This document shows positions 1 through 7,687 of a stretch of DNA of 64,000 nt, in pieces. A model generated the notes under the pieces. The model ran no database searches, was not told where the DNA came from, and saw only the letters and a list, made by a program, of their open reading frames with translations. The DNA comes from Flavobacterium sp. RSP15 (GTDB lineage: Bacteria > Bacteroidota > Bacteroidia > Flavobacteriales > Flavobacteriaceae), in NCBI RefSeq assembly GCF_003968755.1, contig NZ_RYDL01000004.1, positions 1-64,000 of the forward strand. The letters run 5' to 3'. The position numbers and the translations under genes are program-made. The stretch's first letter is position 1; the number at the start of each line of letters is the position of its first letter.

Positions 1-309
1 AAAATAGCTTTAAATCAGATTGTTACATAATTTTATCCTGATTTTAAAATACGACATTATACCATGGTTATTACTTATATTTAAAGAAAAACTTTTAATG
101 GTCATTATTTTAAAATTGCCAGAATGTTACTGGTAAAAAATATGTAACGAAATTTACTAATTGCAAAAAATTATTATATTTTTTAATTATTTTTAATTAA
201 TATCCTATTTAAAATAGAATAACTTTAATTATATAACTTATAAGTTAAATTATATAAAGTACCTATAGTGCTAAAAGCTAATTTTGTCTAAACTGTAAAA
301 GAAATATTT
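1..309. other. AT-rich non-coding leader
   Basis: No open frame, RNA gene or clear hairpin is seen here. The stretch is extremely AT-rich and contains several runs of A and T. It precedes the AraC-type regulator gene and probably carries its promoter, but no complete TTG/TAnnTTTG pair could be picked out. Confidence 0.5.
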
Positions 310-882
310 TTGAAACTATATATAAAATACATGGTAGGAAATCGATGTAAAATCGCAGTGAAAGAAGAGCTAAAAAAACTAGACCTTCACTTTATGGTTG
401 TCGATTTAGGAGAAGTTGAAATTATGGAAAATATTACTTTGGAGCAACGACAACAATTAAAAATTGCACTTTTAGATTATGGACTTGAACTGATGGATGA
501 CAAAAAGTCAATGCTTATCGAAAAAATCAAAAATATAATTATCGAAATGGTGCACCATTCAACTGAAAATATTAAGATCAATTTTTCCGATTATTTGAGC
601 CAACTCTTAAATCACGACTATACCTATTTATCTAACTTGTTTTCAGAAGTGCAGGGAACCACAATTGAACAATTTATAATTTCACATAAGACAGAACGGA
701 TAAAAGAATTAATTATTTATGGCGAATTAAACATAACTGAGATTGCTTGGAAAATGAATTATAGCAGTGTTGCCCATTTATCAAGTCAGTTCAAAAAAGT
801 AACTGGACTTTCCCCTTCTCACTTTAAAAAATTAAAAGACAAAAGACGAAGCCCAATTGAAGAAATCGGATATTTAAATTAG
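310..882 (+). CDS. AraC-type HTH transcriptional regulator
   Basis: A 190-aa protein is read from a TTG start. The alternative is the ATG at 331, seven codons later. I keep the TTG because the KLYIKYMV segment resembles the usual N-terminus of flavobacterial relatives as I remember them. Residues ~85-183 form an AraC-type double helix-turn-helix: ITEIAWKMNYSS is the first recognition region and FKKVTGLSPSHFKK the second. The N-terminal ~80 residues are short and are not a cupin sugar-binding domain, so no ligand can be proposed. The gene stands at the head of a same-strand group of envelope-stress genes and relics (943-7324), so control of that group is a reasonable inference, not shown by the sequence. 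Confidence 0.85.
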   Translation: MKLYIKYMVGNRCKIAVKEELKKLDLHFMVVDLGEVEIMENITLEQRQQLKIALLDYGLELMDDKKSMLIEKIKNIIIEMVHHSTENIKINFSDYLSQLLNHDYTYLSNLFSEVQGTTIEQFIISHKTERIKELIIYGELNITEIAWKMNYSSVAHLSSQFKKVTGLSPSHFKKLKDKRRSPIEEIGYLN

Positions 883-942
883 AACAATCAATACCCTATT
901 TATTTACCTTTATAAATAAAATAGAAATCATAAAAAATCAAG

Positions 943-3339
943 AATTTCACAGAAAAACAAACAACACAAGACATCTATCAAGAAGTTCTCCAGAAAAGCG
1001 CTGTATCTGATTTTCCGCTTACAATTCAAAATAAGAAAGGCAGTTTTACGGATGTATTGTTTAATGCCTTTGTGTACAAAGATAATTTAGGAACAATATT
1101 AGGTATGCTAATTGTTGGCAGAGATAGTGCAAAACAAAAATGGGCGCTAGATTTAAAAATTGCAAACAATGAACTCGCTTTTCAAAACAAAATTAAAGAA
1201 ACACGAGCGGATGAATTAGTTATTACCAATAAAGAGCTTTTATTTCAAAGTATAGAAAAAGAAAAACGAGAAATTGTAAATAAAAAACTAGCAGAACTTA
1301 CGTACAAAGCAAAATTAACGTATCAGTATTCACTCAGTTTAATTGAAGCGAGTCGTGATCCATTGGTTACAATTAATACCAAAGGAAAAATTACTGATAT
1401 GAATGAAGCCTTAGTAAATATAACAGGAATCACTCGAGAGGAACTTACTGATTTTGATTTTTTTGATTATTTTACGGAACAACAAAACGCAAGAGAAGTA
1501 TATCAGAAGGTATTTGAAAAAGGCTCTGTTGCAGATTCACCACTTACACTACGGAATAAAGACGGCAAACTAACGCATGTATTATTCAACTGATCCGTAT
1601 AAAAAGATGATAAAGGAAACATTCTTGGTGTCGTAATTGTTGCAAGAGATGTTACTGCGCAAAAAAGAATTGCGACAGAGTTGATTGAGGCTAGAGTTTT
1701 TGCTGAGTTGACAACAGAAATTGCTGAAAAAGCTCAAAAAAATGCTGAAAGTGCCACTATTATAGCAGAGAATGCCGTAATGTAAAAGCAAAACAACAAT
1801 TTTTATCGAATATGAGTCATGAAATACGTACTCCAATGAATGCCATCATTGGATTTACAAAAGTGGTTTTGAAAACAGAATTGACACCCAAACAAAATGA
1901 ATACATTAGTGCGATTAAGATGAACGTTGATGCCCTAATTGTGCTGATAAACGACATACTCGATCTAGCAAAAGTAGACTCAGGAAAGATGACATTTGAA
2001 AAAATCCCTTTCAAAATGAAATTATCCATATCAGCTATGCTACATTTATTTGAAACAAAAATTCAAGAAAAAAACTTACGATTAATAAAGCAATACGATC
2101 GTAAAATACCAAATGTACTTGTGGGAGACGCGGTGCGTTTGCATCAGATTATTTTAAACCTCCTAAGCAATGCCGTAAAGTTCACATCAAAAGGTAACAT
2201 TACAGTAAACGTGAATTTGATACATAAAGACGAAGACCGAGTCATTATTGCATCTGCAATTACTGATACCGGAATTGGTATCCAAGAAGAAAAAATAAAC
2301 AAAATATTTGAAAATTTCCAGCAAGCTTCCAGTAGAACTTCACAATTATACGGAGGAACAGGGCTAGGTCTGGCCATTGTCAAACAGCTGATAGAGCCAC
2401 AAGGCGGAACTATAAGGGTAAGAAGTATCTTAAATGAAGGTTCTACATTTAGTTTTACTTTAAGTTTTCAGAAAACTAATGCCGATGTTGAATTAGAAAA
2501 TGAGTTGATCGAATTAGATACCGAAATCAAGTATGTTAAAGTCTTAGTAGTTGAAGATATTCCGTTCAATCAATTGCTAATAAATACATTGTTAGACGAT
2601 TTTGGATTTGAGTACGATATTGCCAAAAATGGAATAGTAGCTATCGAAAAACTAAAAGAGAAAGAGTACGACATTATTCTAATCGATTTACAAATGCCAG
2701 AGATGAACGGATTTGAAGCTACAGAGTATATCTGTAAGAAAAAAATTCAAAAGTCCCAATTATTGCTTTAACTGCTGATGTTGCCAAAGTTGATTTAGCG
2801 AAATGCAAATCGGTAGGAATGAATGACCACCTTGCAAAACCACTTGACGAAAGACTGCTGTACAGCAAAATTGTTGGAATATTAAAAAAACCAAAACTGG
2901 AAAAACGGAATGAAAAACTTAATAACGGTTTAAAGGAAAACAATAGTAAAGAGAAAAAAATAAAATGTATTGATGTGATTTATTTGAATCAAAAAACAAA
3001 ATCAAATCCAACCTTAATGATGGAAATGATATCCCTGTATTTAGTACAAACACCGCCCTTAATGCATACTATAAAGCAAAGTTTAGAGGACAAAAACTGG
3101 AAATTATTAGGCGCTGCTGCTCATAAAATGATCCCTTCATTTGCCATAATGGGTATTAACAATGATTTTGAAAATATGGCAAAAAAATTCAGAACTTTGC
3201 AATTACGCAAGATCAATCAGAGGGAATATATGATTTAGTATTACAACTAGAAAAAATTTGTCTGCAAGCCTGTATTGAACAAGAGGAAGAACTTATGTCT
3301 TTTTTAATGTGTGATATTACAAGTTTAAATAAAAGTTAA
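943..3339 (+). pseudogene. broken PAS hybrid sensor histidine kinase
   Basis: Conceptual translation gives, in order, the end of one PAS domain (943-1125), a coiled linker with the motif ELAFQN..EKEKR (1140-1300), a second PAS domain (1340-1640), a HisKA H-box (MSHEIRTPMNAIIGF, 1812), a HATPase_c domain with GTGIGIQ-like and GGTGLGLAI motifs (to ~2460), a receiver domain with the phospho-Asp in LIDLQMP (2540-2880) and an HPt domain with AAHKM (3115). It is not intact. The first PAS lacks its start. In-frame TGA (1591) and TAA (1600) fall inside the second PAS. Single-base frameshifts are inferred near 1780, near 2752 and in the A-run at 3180-3187. The last part ends at TAA 3337. Both stops coincide with residues that are normal codons in the upstream PAS copy. 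It was once probably a phosphorelay sensor acting with the neighbouring regulator. Confidence 0.85.
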
Positions 3340-3407
3340 GGAACAACTAATTAAATAAAGAAATAAACTTAAATTTGTATTATATGTACTCCTAAAATAA
3401 AACCAAA

Positions 3408-3842
3408 ATGAAAATAAGTGTTGATTTAAAAAAAAAATTTGTGCGTGGTTTAGCAATACTGATGCTGCTTTCGATTTCTTCATGTGGTAAAAACATTGCT
3501 TTTCAAAATTCTATTGTGGTCCCCGCAGCAAATGGCGCGGTAAATGTCACCAAAGACAGTAACAAAAATTATTTGATAAAAATAAAAATATCAGATTTAG
3601 CCGAAGTAAACAGATTACAGCCTTCAAAAAATGTTTACGTTGTCTGGATGGAAACAGACGGCGATAATGTAAGAAATATTGGTCAAATAAAAAGTGATAG
3701 CGGATTCTTGTCCTCAAAACTTAGAGCAACTTTTGAAACTGTTACAGCCTACAAGCCATCAAAAGTATTTATAACTGCTGAAGATGACGGGGATGTTCAA
3801 TATCCAGGGATGCAGATGATTTTATCTACCAACCAATTTTAA
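3408..3842 (+). CDS. small lipoprotein, unknown function
   Basis: A 144-aa protein starts at an ATG with a typical lipoprotein signal: basic N-terminus, hydrophobic core and lipobox SISSC, predicting lipidation of Cys26. The mature part (~118 aa) looks like one small beta-rich domain with patterns such as VYVVWMET, NIGQIKS and VFITAEDD. Similar lipoproteins occur next to stress genes in Flavobacterium, but I know of no function. A -7-like TAAATTTG lies at 3370-3377 and a strong hairpin follows the stop, so it is probably a single-gene transcript. It sits directly after the kinase pseudogene and appears intact. A relation to the C-terminal domain of anti-sigma factors of the RskA type is possible but weak. 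Confidence 0.75.
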   Translation: MKISVDLKKKFVRGLAILMLLSISSCGKNIAFQNSIVVPAANGAVNVTKDSNKNYLIKIKISDLAEVNRLQPSKNVYVVWMETDGDNVRNIGQIKSDSGFLSSKLRATFETVTAYKPSKVFITAEDDGDVQYPGMQMILSTNQF

Positions 3843-3848
3843 ATTTAT

Positions 3849-3890
3849 AAAACCTACCTGATATGAATCCATACCTGGTAGGTTTTATTT
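3849..3890 (+). terminator. rho-independent terminator
   Basis: A ten-base-pair stem AAAACCTACC / GGTAGGTTTT (3849-3858 with 3877-3886) is followed by a T-rich run. It lies just after the lipoprotein stop codon at 3842. Confidence 0.8.
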
Positions 3891-4120
3891 TTAAAAAGTT
3901 ACCTTTTCTATCTTTGGAATAGCAACGGTACAAAAAACCTTAGGACTTGAAATCCACAATAACAATTCTTACTCTGAAACAAACAACCATTTTTTTTTAA
4001 TGAATTTACTTCATAGTCACTTTTTTATCAAGTACTTATTCTAATTATTAAAGATGAAATTCGCGAATTTGATTGCATGCTTTTTTAAAAAAAATTAAGG
4101 TAATCCTAAACTATTTTAGT

Positions 4121-4331
4121 ATGATAACAGAAAAACAACCTAGCGAATCTGTTCTTGAAATTACGATAAAAATACACCACCAGTATCCTGAGCCATCTAG
4201 CAGAGATTCCCATCACTATTCCAATTATTTCAAATCCTGAAATAAATATCCAAACATTTAAAAATTACTACAAGTCTTTAGAAGATATCCTTATAGAATA
4301 CACTATTAATCAACCTAGAACTGCCAATTAA
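4121..4331 (+). pseudogene. relic of small conserved Flavobacterium protein
   Basis: The ATG at 4121 opens a frame beginning MITEKQPSESVLEITIKI. After about 27 codons it runs into wrong-frame sequence and stops. The continuation (EIPITIPIISNPEINIQ, then YYKSLEDILIEY) is found in another frame and ends at TAA 4329. Joined, this resembles a short (~65 aa) protein of unknown function that accompanies csbD/ytxH-type stress genes in Flavobacterium, as I recall it. A frameshift near 4190 is the visible lesion. The assignment rests on memory of the family and needs a search. Confidence 0.55.
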
Positions 4332-4553
4332 TCAATTCCGGTATATAAAATGAATGGAGCAAAATACATGTGGCTCTGAGCCTTAGTCTGTAAACCGTGA
4401 ATAATATAACTAATCGTAGAAGTTATGCAATCGTTTAGTTATAAAGTGGATATTCCGGGGCAAACTGAACACCCTATTATGGTTTAAACTGTAGATAAAG
4501 AGCTGAACTATGTATAGTGACAATTATTTCACAGGTAATTATCAATAAAGCGG

Positions 4554-4620
4554 AATGAATCAGATCTAAAAGGAAATTGGAAAGAACAAAAAGAAAAATC
4601 AAAAAAAAAATTTGGAGATT
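4554..4620 (+). pseudogene. csbD-like stress gene fragment
   Basis: One frame reads LKGNWKEQKEKSKKKFGD and then TGA. This is close to the first half of CsbD-family general-stress proteins, which begin with MN...KGxWxxxKGKxKxxxGD. The ATG at 4554 is in a different frame from this segment, and the usual second half (TDDDL ... GK) is missing. It lies about 110 bases upstream of the beta-barrel gene, where an intact csbD would fit the gene order. The fragment is short, so the identification is tentative. Confidence 0.5.
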
Positions 4621-4727
4621 GAAAAAAGTGTGAATAATATAAACTTATCAAAAAGTATTGTAACATAATTATTTTGAAACAGTTGCATCTTTGCAAAGAA
4701 CAATTTTTTAATTAAAAAATTAAACAA

Positions 4728-5366
4728 ATGAAAAAATCAAAATCAATACTTTTAGCTTCACTATTGGTAAGCCTTATCGCCCTCACAACTGTTGAAGCAC
4801 AAGAAAATACAGCCTCTTTTGGTTTCAAAGGGGGATTAAATTTCTCAAATCTTTACACGGATAATGTAGATGACAATAATGTGTTAACAGGTTTTAATGC
4901 CGGTTTATATGCTAAGCTTCCAATTACTAATGCTATTGCTATTCAGCCTGAGATCAACTATACCACAAAAGGAGCAGAACTAGTGTACAACAATTCTTTT
5001 GCTAACGGAACAGCGAAATTCAATGTCAATTATATTGAAGTACCAGTATTATTGGTAATGAATCTTACCGATAATTTTAATGTTCATGTTGGGCCCTATG
5101 CCGCTTACATGGTAAGTGGTAAAACAACAAATGATTCTAACTTATTTAGTTCCGAAAGTGAATTAGACACCAATGATTTCAATAAGATTGACGCAGGTAT
5201 CGCCGGAGGTATCGGTATCGATTTAGATGTTGCAAACTTTGGAGTACGATATAATTATGGTTTAACCAAAGTAGGAAAAGAAAGAAATTATTCCGGTACT
5301 AATTACACTTATCCTGATGCAAAAAATAGCGTATTGAGCGTATATGTGGGACTTAGACTTAACTAG
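4728..5366 (+). CDS. outer-membrane beta-barrel protein (porin family)
   Basis: A 212-aa protein with a cleavable signal peptide (about residues 1-24, ending VEAQ) and a mature part of alternating hydrophobic strands with glycine and aromatic turns: FGFKGGLNFSN at the start, then PEINYTTKG, VPVLLVMN, VGPYAAYM, and VYVGLRLN at the end. This is the pattern of the OMP_b-brl family of small Bacteroidota barrels. It should sit in the outer membrane. The exact role (pore, scaffold or stress protein) is unknown. It is followed after 33 bases by the Lmo0937-type gene on the same strand, so the two and ytxH may be co-transcribed. A CATCTTTG close to the -7 consensus lies at about 4690, without a good -33. 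Confidence 0.8.
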   Translation: MKKSKSILLASLLVSLIALTTVEAQENTASFGFKGGLNFSNLYTDNVDDNNVLTGFNAGLYAKLPITNAIAIQPEINYTTKGAELVYNNSFANGTAKFNVNYIEVPVLLVMNLTDNFNVHVGPYAAYMVSGKTTNDSNLFSSESELDTNDFNKIDAGIAGGIGIDLDVANFGVRYNYGLTKVGKERNYSGTNYTYPDAKNSVLSVYVGLRLN

Positions 5367-5399
5367 AAATTAAAATATTAATCATAAAAAATTGAAATC

Positions 5400-5552
5400 A
5401 TGAGCAATCTATTATACACCATAGCCGTAATTTTAATTGTCTTTTGGGCGGTTGGATTCTTCGCATACAGCGCAGGATCAATTATTCACATCCTTCTGGT
5501 TATAGCTGTAATAGCAGTGATATTGAGACTGATAAAAGGCCGAGGAATTTAA
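5400..5552 (+). CDS. Lmo0937-family small membrane protein
   Basis: A 50-aa peptide, too short for most gene finders. It reads MSNLLYTIAVILIVFWAVGF, then a small turn with YSAGS, a second hydrophobic helix and a basic tail RLIKGRGI. Two transmembrane helices with this order are the hallmark of the Lmo0937 family, common next to csbD and ytxH stress genes. It should be an inner-membrane peptide and its biochemical role is not known. The start ATG is the only one in frame, 33 bases after the upstream stop, and the next gene begins 27 bases after its end. Confidence 0.8.
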   Translation: MSNLLYTIAVILIVFWAVGFFAYSAGSIIHILLVIAVIAVILRLIKGRGI

Positions 5553-5579
5553 ATTCATTATTATTAAAAAATAAACATT

Positions 5580-5849
5580 ATGAAAGCAGATAAAATTATA
5601 TTAGGAGTATTAGGCGGAGTTGCCGTGGGAGCATTATTAGGAGTCTTGTTTGCACCTGAAAAAGGAGACAAAACAAGAAGAAAAATCATGGACAAAAGCA
5701 ATGATTATGCTGATGAATTAAAAGGCAAATTAGACTCTTTATTAGGGTCAATAACTCAAAAGTATGAGAAAATTTGGAACGAAGGCGAAAATTTAATTGG
5801 CAAGGGAGAAGCTAAATTTGTAGAAGCTAAAAAGGAACTTAAAATTTAA
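5580..5849 (+). CDS. YtxH domain-containing protein
   Basis: An 89-aa protein. Residues 6-26 form one glycine-rich transmembrane helix (LGVLGGVAVGALLGVLFAPE) directly followed by the KGDKTRRKI motif, which is the YtxH signature (small-residue helix, APEKG, then a charged helix). Residues 35-89 are a charged amphipathic helix. YtxH proteins are membrane-anchored general-stress proteins without a known enzyme activity. The gene lies 27 bases after the Lmo0937-type gene, so it is probably the third gene of one transcript with the barrel protein. The following genes of this group are pseudogenes. Confidence 0.85.
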   Translation: MKADKIILGVLGGVAVGALLGVLFAPEKGDKTRRKIMDKSNDYADELKGKLDSLLGSITQKYEKIWNEGENLIGKGEAKFVEAKKELKI

Positions 5850-5907
5850 AATTTTTAAATTATAGCTTCAAAATGATTCTCAATATCAATTTGTAATAAA
5901 TTTCAAC

Positions 5908-6266
5908 ATGTAAAACAATGCAACTACAGTAGAAATGCTTTTTGCAAAGGCAGCGAATTATACCCGAACAACAATAGGACTGGCAAAGTTACATGCAATA
6001 AATAAAACTGCCGATGTTCTCTCTTCTTTACTATCTTGACTAGCTGTTTCTATTGTATTTGTACTGTTTATCTTTCTTATTACCATTGGTATTTGCCTGT
6101 GGCTAGATGAATTATTTCGTAGGTACTATTATATTTTTTTGTAATATCATCCGCTTATGTCTTAATTTCTATTGTTTTATATTACAATAAAACGCAATGT
6201 CTAAAAATGCCTATTAGTAATTTCATTATTATCAAAATGCTAAAAAAAGACAGATGGATCCAATAA
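5908..6266 (+). pseudogene. relic of holin-like (YqjE-type) membrane protein
   Basis: From about 5917 one frame reads a soluble start (FAKAANYTRTTIGLAKLHAI), NKTADVLSSLLS, an in-frame TGA at about 6040, and then a hydrophobic helix (LAVSIVFVLFIFLITIGI) with CLWLDELF. After a frameshift near the T-run at 6137 the sequence continues in another frame with a second helix (SSAYVLISIVLYY) and the end MPISNFIIIKMLKK, stopping at TAA 6264. This is the layout of the phage-holin-like / YqjE-type proteins found after ytxH in Flavobacterium. One nonsense and one frameshift mutation make it non-functional. Confidence 0.7.
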
Positions 6267-6585
6267 AAAAGACTGATACACTCCAAGAAATGATATGGTT
6301 AGTACAAAAAAACAAGATTTAGAGTTCATATGACTTAAGAATTTGTGCTACTACATTTACGAAAGTTTGAAGCCTTTGAATTTAGTAAATAATGTTTTTT
6401 CACAAATAACTGCCTTTTCAGCATGAAAAGGAAACTTAATTAACCCTATTATTGGAATAGCGACCGGTTCTCTGACTAAAAAAAGTGATGCTGAGAGCTA
6501 CAAACAATTCCTTCAAAAAAATAATAGGAACACTGTTACAATTTACAATAACGAGTATAGGTACAAAATATTCAGAGACCACTAA
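6254..6585 (+). pseudogene. relic of partner gene of holin-like protein
   Basis: The ATG at 6254 overlaps the end of the preceding relic by 13 bases, a normal translational-coupling arrangement. It begins MDPIKKTDTLQEM, but after ~20 codons the frame is lost. The continuation in another frame reads YESLKPLNLVNNVFSQITAFS, a TGA, then GNLINPIIGIATGSLTKK and a C-terminal part to TAA 6583. This matches, from memory, a conserved ~110-aa Flavobacterium protein downstream of the holin-like gene. At least one frameshift and two in-frame stops are present. Confidence 0.6.
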
Positions 6586-6757
6586 ATCATAGTCTCCCAA
6601 AAAAATCTCAAATTTTTAACTGATTAGTGCATTTCCAGTTTAAAAATAAGTTTTAAATGCTTTCTAAGCAATACGATTTATTCCTTTTTTACCCAATAAA
6701 CTATTTAGACGTTATTTGTTTAAATGATAATAATTCTTGAAAATTAATTTGGAAAGC

Positions 6758-7324
6758 ATGAACAAAAAAATAAAAAAAGAAGAGTTATATCTAAATAACC
6801 GACAACTTATTTTTCAAAATAGACAAAATGAAAAAAAAGCAGCTGAATTAATTATTGCTAACCATAAACTAGCTTTCCAAAATATCGAAAAAGAAAAAAG
6901 AGCCGCTGAATTAATAATTGCCAATCAGGAACTTGCTTTTCAAAACAAAGAAAAAGAAAAAAGAGCCGCTGAATTAATAATTGCCAATCAGGAGCTTGCC
7001 TTTCAAAACAAAGAAAAAGAAAAAAGAGCCTCCGAGTTAATTATAGTAAATACAGCGCTTAAAAAAGCAGAAGAATACCATAAAGAATATATAAAAGGTC
7101 TTGAAAAAATGATGTTCATGACCTCGCATCGAGTGAGGCAACCTATTGCCAATATAATTGGATTAGCCAATTTACTTGAGGAATCTATAAATTCCCCAAA
7201 TGAGTTAAAGGAATTTTCAGAGTACATAAAACAATCTGCCATAGCGCTTGATATTTTTACAAACGAATTGACAACATTTATTTTTGCATTAGAAAAAAAA
7301 GGTAAAAAGAAAAAAAAGACATAA
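6758..7324 (+). CDS. coiled-coil repeat protein with lone HisKA-like helix
   Basis: From ATG 6758 the protein has 188 aa; an upstream TTG at 6737 would add seven. Residues ~30-105 are a 21-residue repeat (AAELIIANQELAFQNKEKEKR), three near-identical copies and a diverged fourth, almost certainly a continuous coiled coil. Residues ~115-180 resemble the dimerisation and phospho-acceptor domain of histidine kinases: the H-box is SHRVRQPIANIIGL, with a second helix after it. No HATPase domain follows. The protein ends in a lysine-rich tail and a terminator. It has no signal peptide and no membrane helix. The repeat is the same kind as the linker of the dead kinase at 1140-1300. It could be phosphorylated by another kinase, dimerise with kinases, or be a remnant. 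The function is not known. Confidence 0.7.
   Translation: MNKKIKKEELYLNNRQLIFQNRQNEKKAAELIIANHKLAFQNIEKEKRAAELIIANQELAFQNKEKEKRAAELIIANQELAFQNKEKEKRASELIIVNTALKKAEEYHKEYIKGLEKMMFMTSHRVRQPIANIIGLANLLEESINSPNELKEFSEYIKQSAIALDIFTNELTTFIFALEKKGKKKKKT
6842..7030 (+). repeat. three 63-bp in-frame tandem repeats
   Basis: Units start at 6842, 6905 and 6968. The second and third are almost identical, differing at two third-codon positions, while the first is more diverged. A decayed fourth unit follows at 7031. Each encodes 21 residues of the coiled coil, a multiple of three that keeps frame. The near identity suggests recent duplication or gene conversion. Confidence 0.9.
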
Positions 7325-7347
7325 AAAGATATATTCGTATTATTTAC

Positions 7348-7380
7348 AAATCAAGAATTTTCATTCTTGATTTTTTTTAT
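7348..7380 (+). terminator. rho-independent terminator
   Basis: Inverted repeat AAATCAAGAAT / ATTCTTGATTT (7348-7358 with 7363-7373) followed by a run of T to 7378, just after the stop of the coiled-coil protein. Confidence 0.85.
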
Positions 7381-7687
7381 ATCTTTTTTTTAAATTAATT
7401 TTTTCACTTTTCGCTTTTTATTTTTTTGAACTTAAAATTGAATACCAATATAAGAGTACAAAAAAGCTTTTAAACAGTAAAGAGATCCTGTAAAAGGCCA
7501 CTATTCTCTTTTAATATTGCGTTAAGCAAACACAAAATATAACTAATTGATTTTTAATACCTAAAAGTAAATATAACAATTTACAAGAGTAAATCTTGCA
7601 AGTAATTTCGCTAATTACATAACATATTCCTACTTTAATAAACCCACCTTTGTCTGCATATAACTTAATCCCCTAAATAAACAAAAA
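7381..7687. other. non-coding, upstream of ice-binding gene
   Basis: No gene is seen in these ~300 bases. The region is AT-rich and must contain the promoter of the ice-binding/OmpA unit. A CACCTTTG at about 7648-7655 is one base from the -7 consensus, but no matching -33 TTG stands at the right distance. Confidence 0.4.

Noticed and set aside
1591..1602. Stop codons TGA and TAA in the kinase as programmed readthrough or recoding
   Set aside because: Several independent frameshifts and a missing 5' end also exist, so plain gene death is simpler. No recoding signal was seen.
1582..1836. Minus-strand open frame of 84 codons across the kinase pseudogene
   Set aside because: It lies opposite recognisable PAS/HisKA coding sequence, has no domain pattern and is explained by AT-rich DNA.
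2740..3190. Frameshifts as programmed translational slippage
   Set aside because: The shifts are at unrelated places without a slippery heptamer plus structure arrangement. They are better read as deletions or sequencing errors.
4680..4727. Promoter for the beta-barrel gene (CATCTTTG)
   Set aside because: One base off the -7 consensus and no TTG at 17-23 bases upstream. It was left out of the feature list.
5908..6585. Prophage remnant because of the holin-like relic
   Set aside because: The family is a chromosomal stress-locus protein in Flavobacterium, and no other phage gene lies near.
6842..7030. Three regular ~63-bp repeats as a CRISPR array
   Set aside because: The units are directly adjacent without spacers, keep frame and encode a coiled coil inside an open gene.
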